DNA of 9,470 bases from Burkholderiales bacterium (GTDB taxonomy: Bacteria > Pseudomonadota > Gammaproteobacteria > Burkholderiales > Burkholderiaceae). Shown piece by piece: positions 8,974-9,470 of this stretch (its first letter is position 1; every line of letters begins with the position of its first letter). The notes beneath the pieces were generated by a model, which worked only from the letters and a program-made list of their open reading frames with translations, was not told the DNA's origin and did no database searches. The translations under genes and the position numbers were made by a program. The stretch covers positions 1 through 9,470 of the forward strand of contig CANFNO010000063.1 in NCBI GenBank assembly GCA_947447845.1, written 5' to 3'.

Positions 8974-9470
8974 TTGACCACGTCCACCTTTGACCACCTG
9001 ACGGAGACTCGGAAGTCTTCGCAAGAAGTTTTCAAGGGCCGCTTTCTACACGCCTTTCGTGATGTCGTGACGCTGCCCGATGGCAAAGAAGCGACCCGCG
9101 AATATGTAGTGCATCCGGGTGCAGTCATGATCATTCCCCTGCTACAAGATGCCCAAGGTAATTTTCGCGTGGTCTTGGAGCGCCAGTACCGATATCCGAT
9201 TGGTCAGGCAATGATTGAATTCCCTGCGGGTAAACTGGACCCGGGCGAATCGGTTGCAAGCTGTGCGCAGCGGGAATTACTGGAGGAGACCGGCTACTCC
9301 GCCACCGAGTGGGCGCGTGCTGGTCTTATGCATCCGGTGATCTCCTACTCCACCGAGTTCATCGACGTCTGGTTTGCGCGCGGTCTTACGGCAGGCGCAC
9401 AGCATCTGGATGCGGGCGAGTTTCTCGACGTGTTTACCGCCTCGCCCGAAGAACTGCTGCAATGGTGCAT
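8974..9470 (+). CDS. NUDIX hydrolase, ADP-ribose pyrophosphatase-like (3' truncated by window)
   Basis: The frame runs from TTG 8974 to the window end with 165 full codons. A complete NUDIX box lies at residues 86-108 (G-x5-E-x7-R-E-x2-E-E-x-G): G86, E92, R100, E101, E104, E105 and G107; the glutamates bind the catalytic magnesium. The preceding QYRYPIGQAMIEFPAGKLDPGE wording and the N-terminal VFKGRFLHAFRDVV resemble ADP-ribose pyrophosphatases, which split ADP-ribose into AMP and ribose 5-phosphate in the cytoplasm. Substrate is inferred, not shown; another nucleoside diphosphate derivative is possible. The family is usually around 190-200 residues, so only a short C-terminal part is missing. 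A TTG start is needed because the first in-frame ATG (9127) falls within the fold, leaving out the VFKGRF strand. NUDIX genes of this type often follow nuoN in Burkholderiales. Confidence 0.9.
   Translation, partial: MTTSTFDHLTETRKSSQEVFKGRFLHAFRDVVTLPDGKEATREYVVHPGAVMIIPLLQDAQGNFRVVLERQYRYPIGQAMIEFPAGKLDPGESVASCAQRELLEETGYSATEWARAGLMHPVISYSTEFIDVWFARGLTAGAQHLDAGEFLDVFTASPEELLQWC

Overview
The window is a stretch of bacterial chromosome carrying the distal two thirds of a nuo operon, which encodes the proton-pumping NADH:quinone oxidoreductase (respiratory complex I). It contains the 3' part of nuoG, then complete nuoH, nuoI, nuoJ, nuoK, nuoL, nuoM and nuoN, all on the + strand. A rho-independent terminator and the 5' part of a NUDIX hydrolase gene follow. 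The gene order, the separate nuoG, and protein wording such as the NuoG ending ([13 protein letters not shown]), the NuoH loop [16 protein letters not shown] and the His-rich loop of NuoL all point to a betaproteobacterium, most likely order Burkholderiales. I cannot fix the family from the sequence alone.

Layout: 1-1286 nuoG (5' end outside the window); 1283-2359 nuoH; 2371-2892 nuoI; 2918-3556 nuoJ; 3553-3861 nuoK; 3868-5886 nuoL; 5899-7377 nuoM; 7404-8894 nuoN; 8923-8952 terminator; 8974 to the window end, NUDIX hydrolase with a TTG start. Spacing is operon-tight: nuoG/nuoH and nuoJ/nuoK overlap at ATGA, and the other nuo gaps are 6-26 bp. No stretch of 300 bp lacks a gene. I saw no tRNA, rRNA, insertion sequence, CRISPR array or internal promoter.

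The genes build one machine. NuoG and NuoI belong to the peripheral arm that passes electrons from NADH through iron-sulfur clusters. NuoH forms the quinone-site and proton-entry region. NuoJ and NuoK link it to the three antiporter-like pump subunits NuoN, NuoM and NuoL. All key charged residues I checked in the membrane subunits are present, so the complex looks functional. The NUDIX protein resembles ADP-ribose pyrophosphatases, so a nucleotide-housekeeping link to NAD(H) metabolism is plausible but unproven.

This is mostly an ordinary, conserved housekeeping region, and I found no novel system. The points worth a second look are small: the terminator squeezed against the NUDIX ribosome-binding site, the non-ATG start of that gene, the apparent absence of a DUF2818 gene often found there, a 9-A tract at the nuoK/nuoL junction, and an 8-bp tandem duplication that sets the C-terminus of NuoM.
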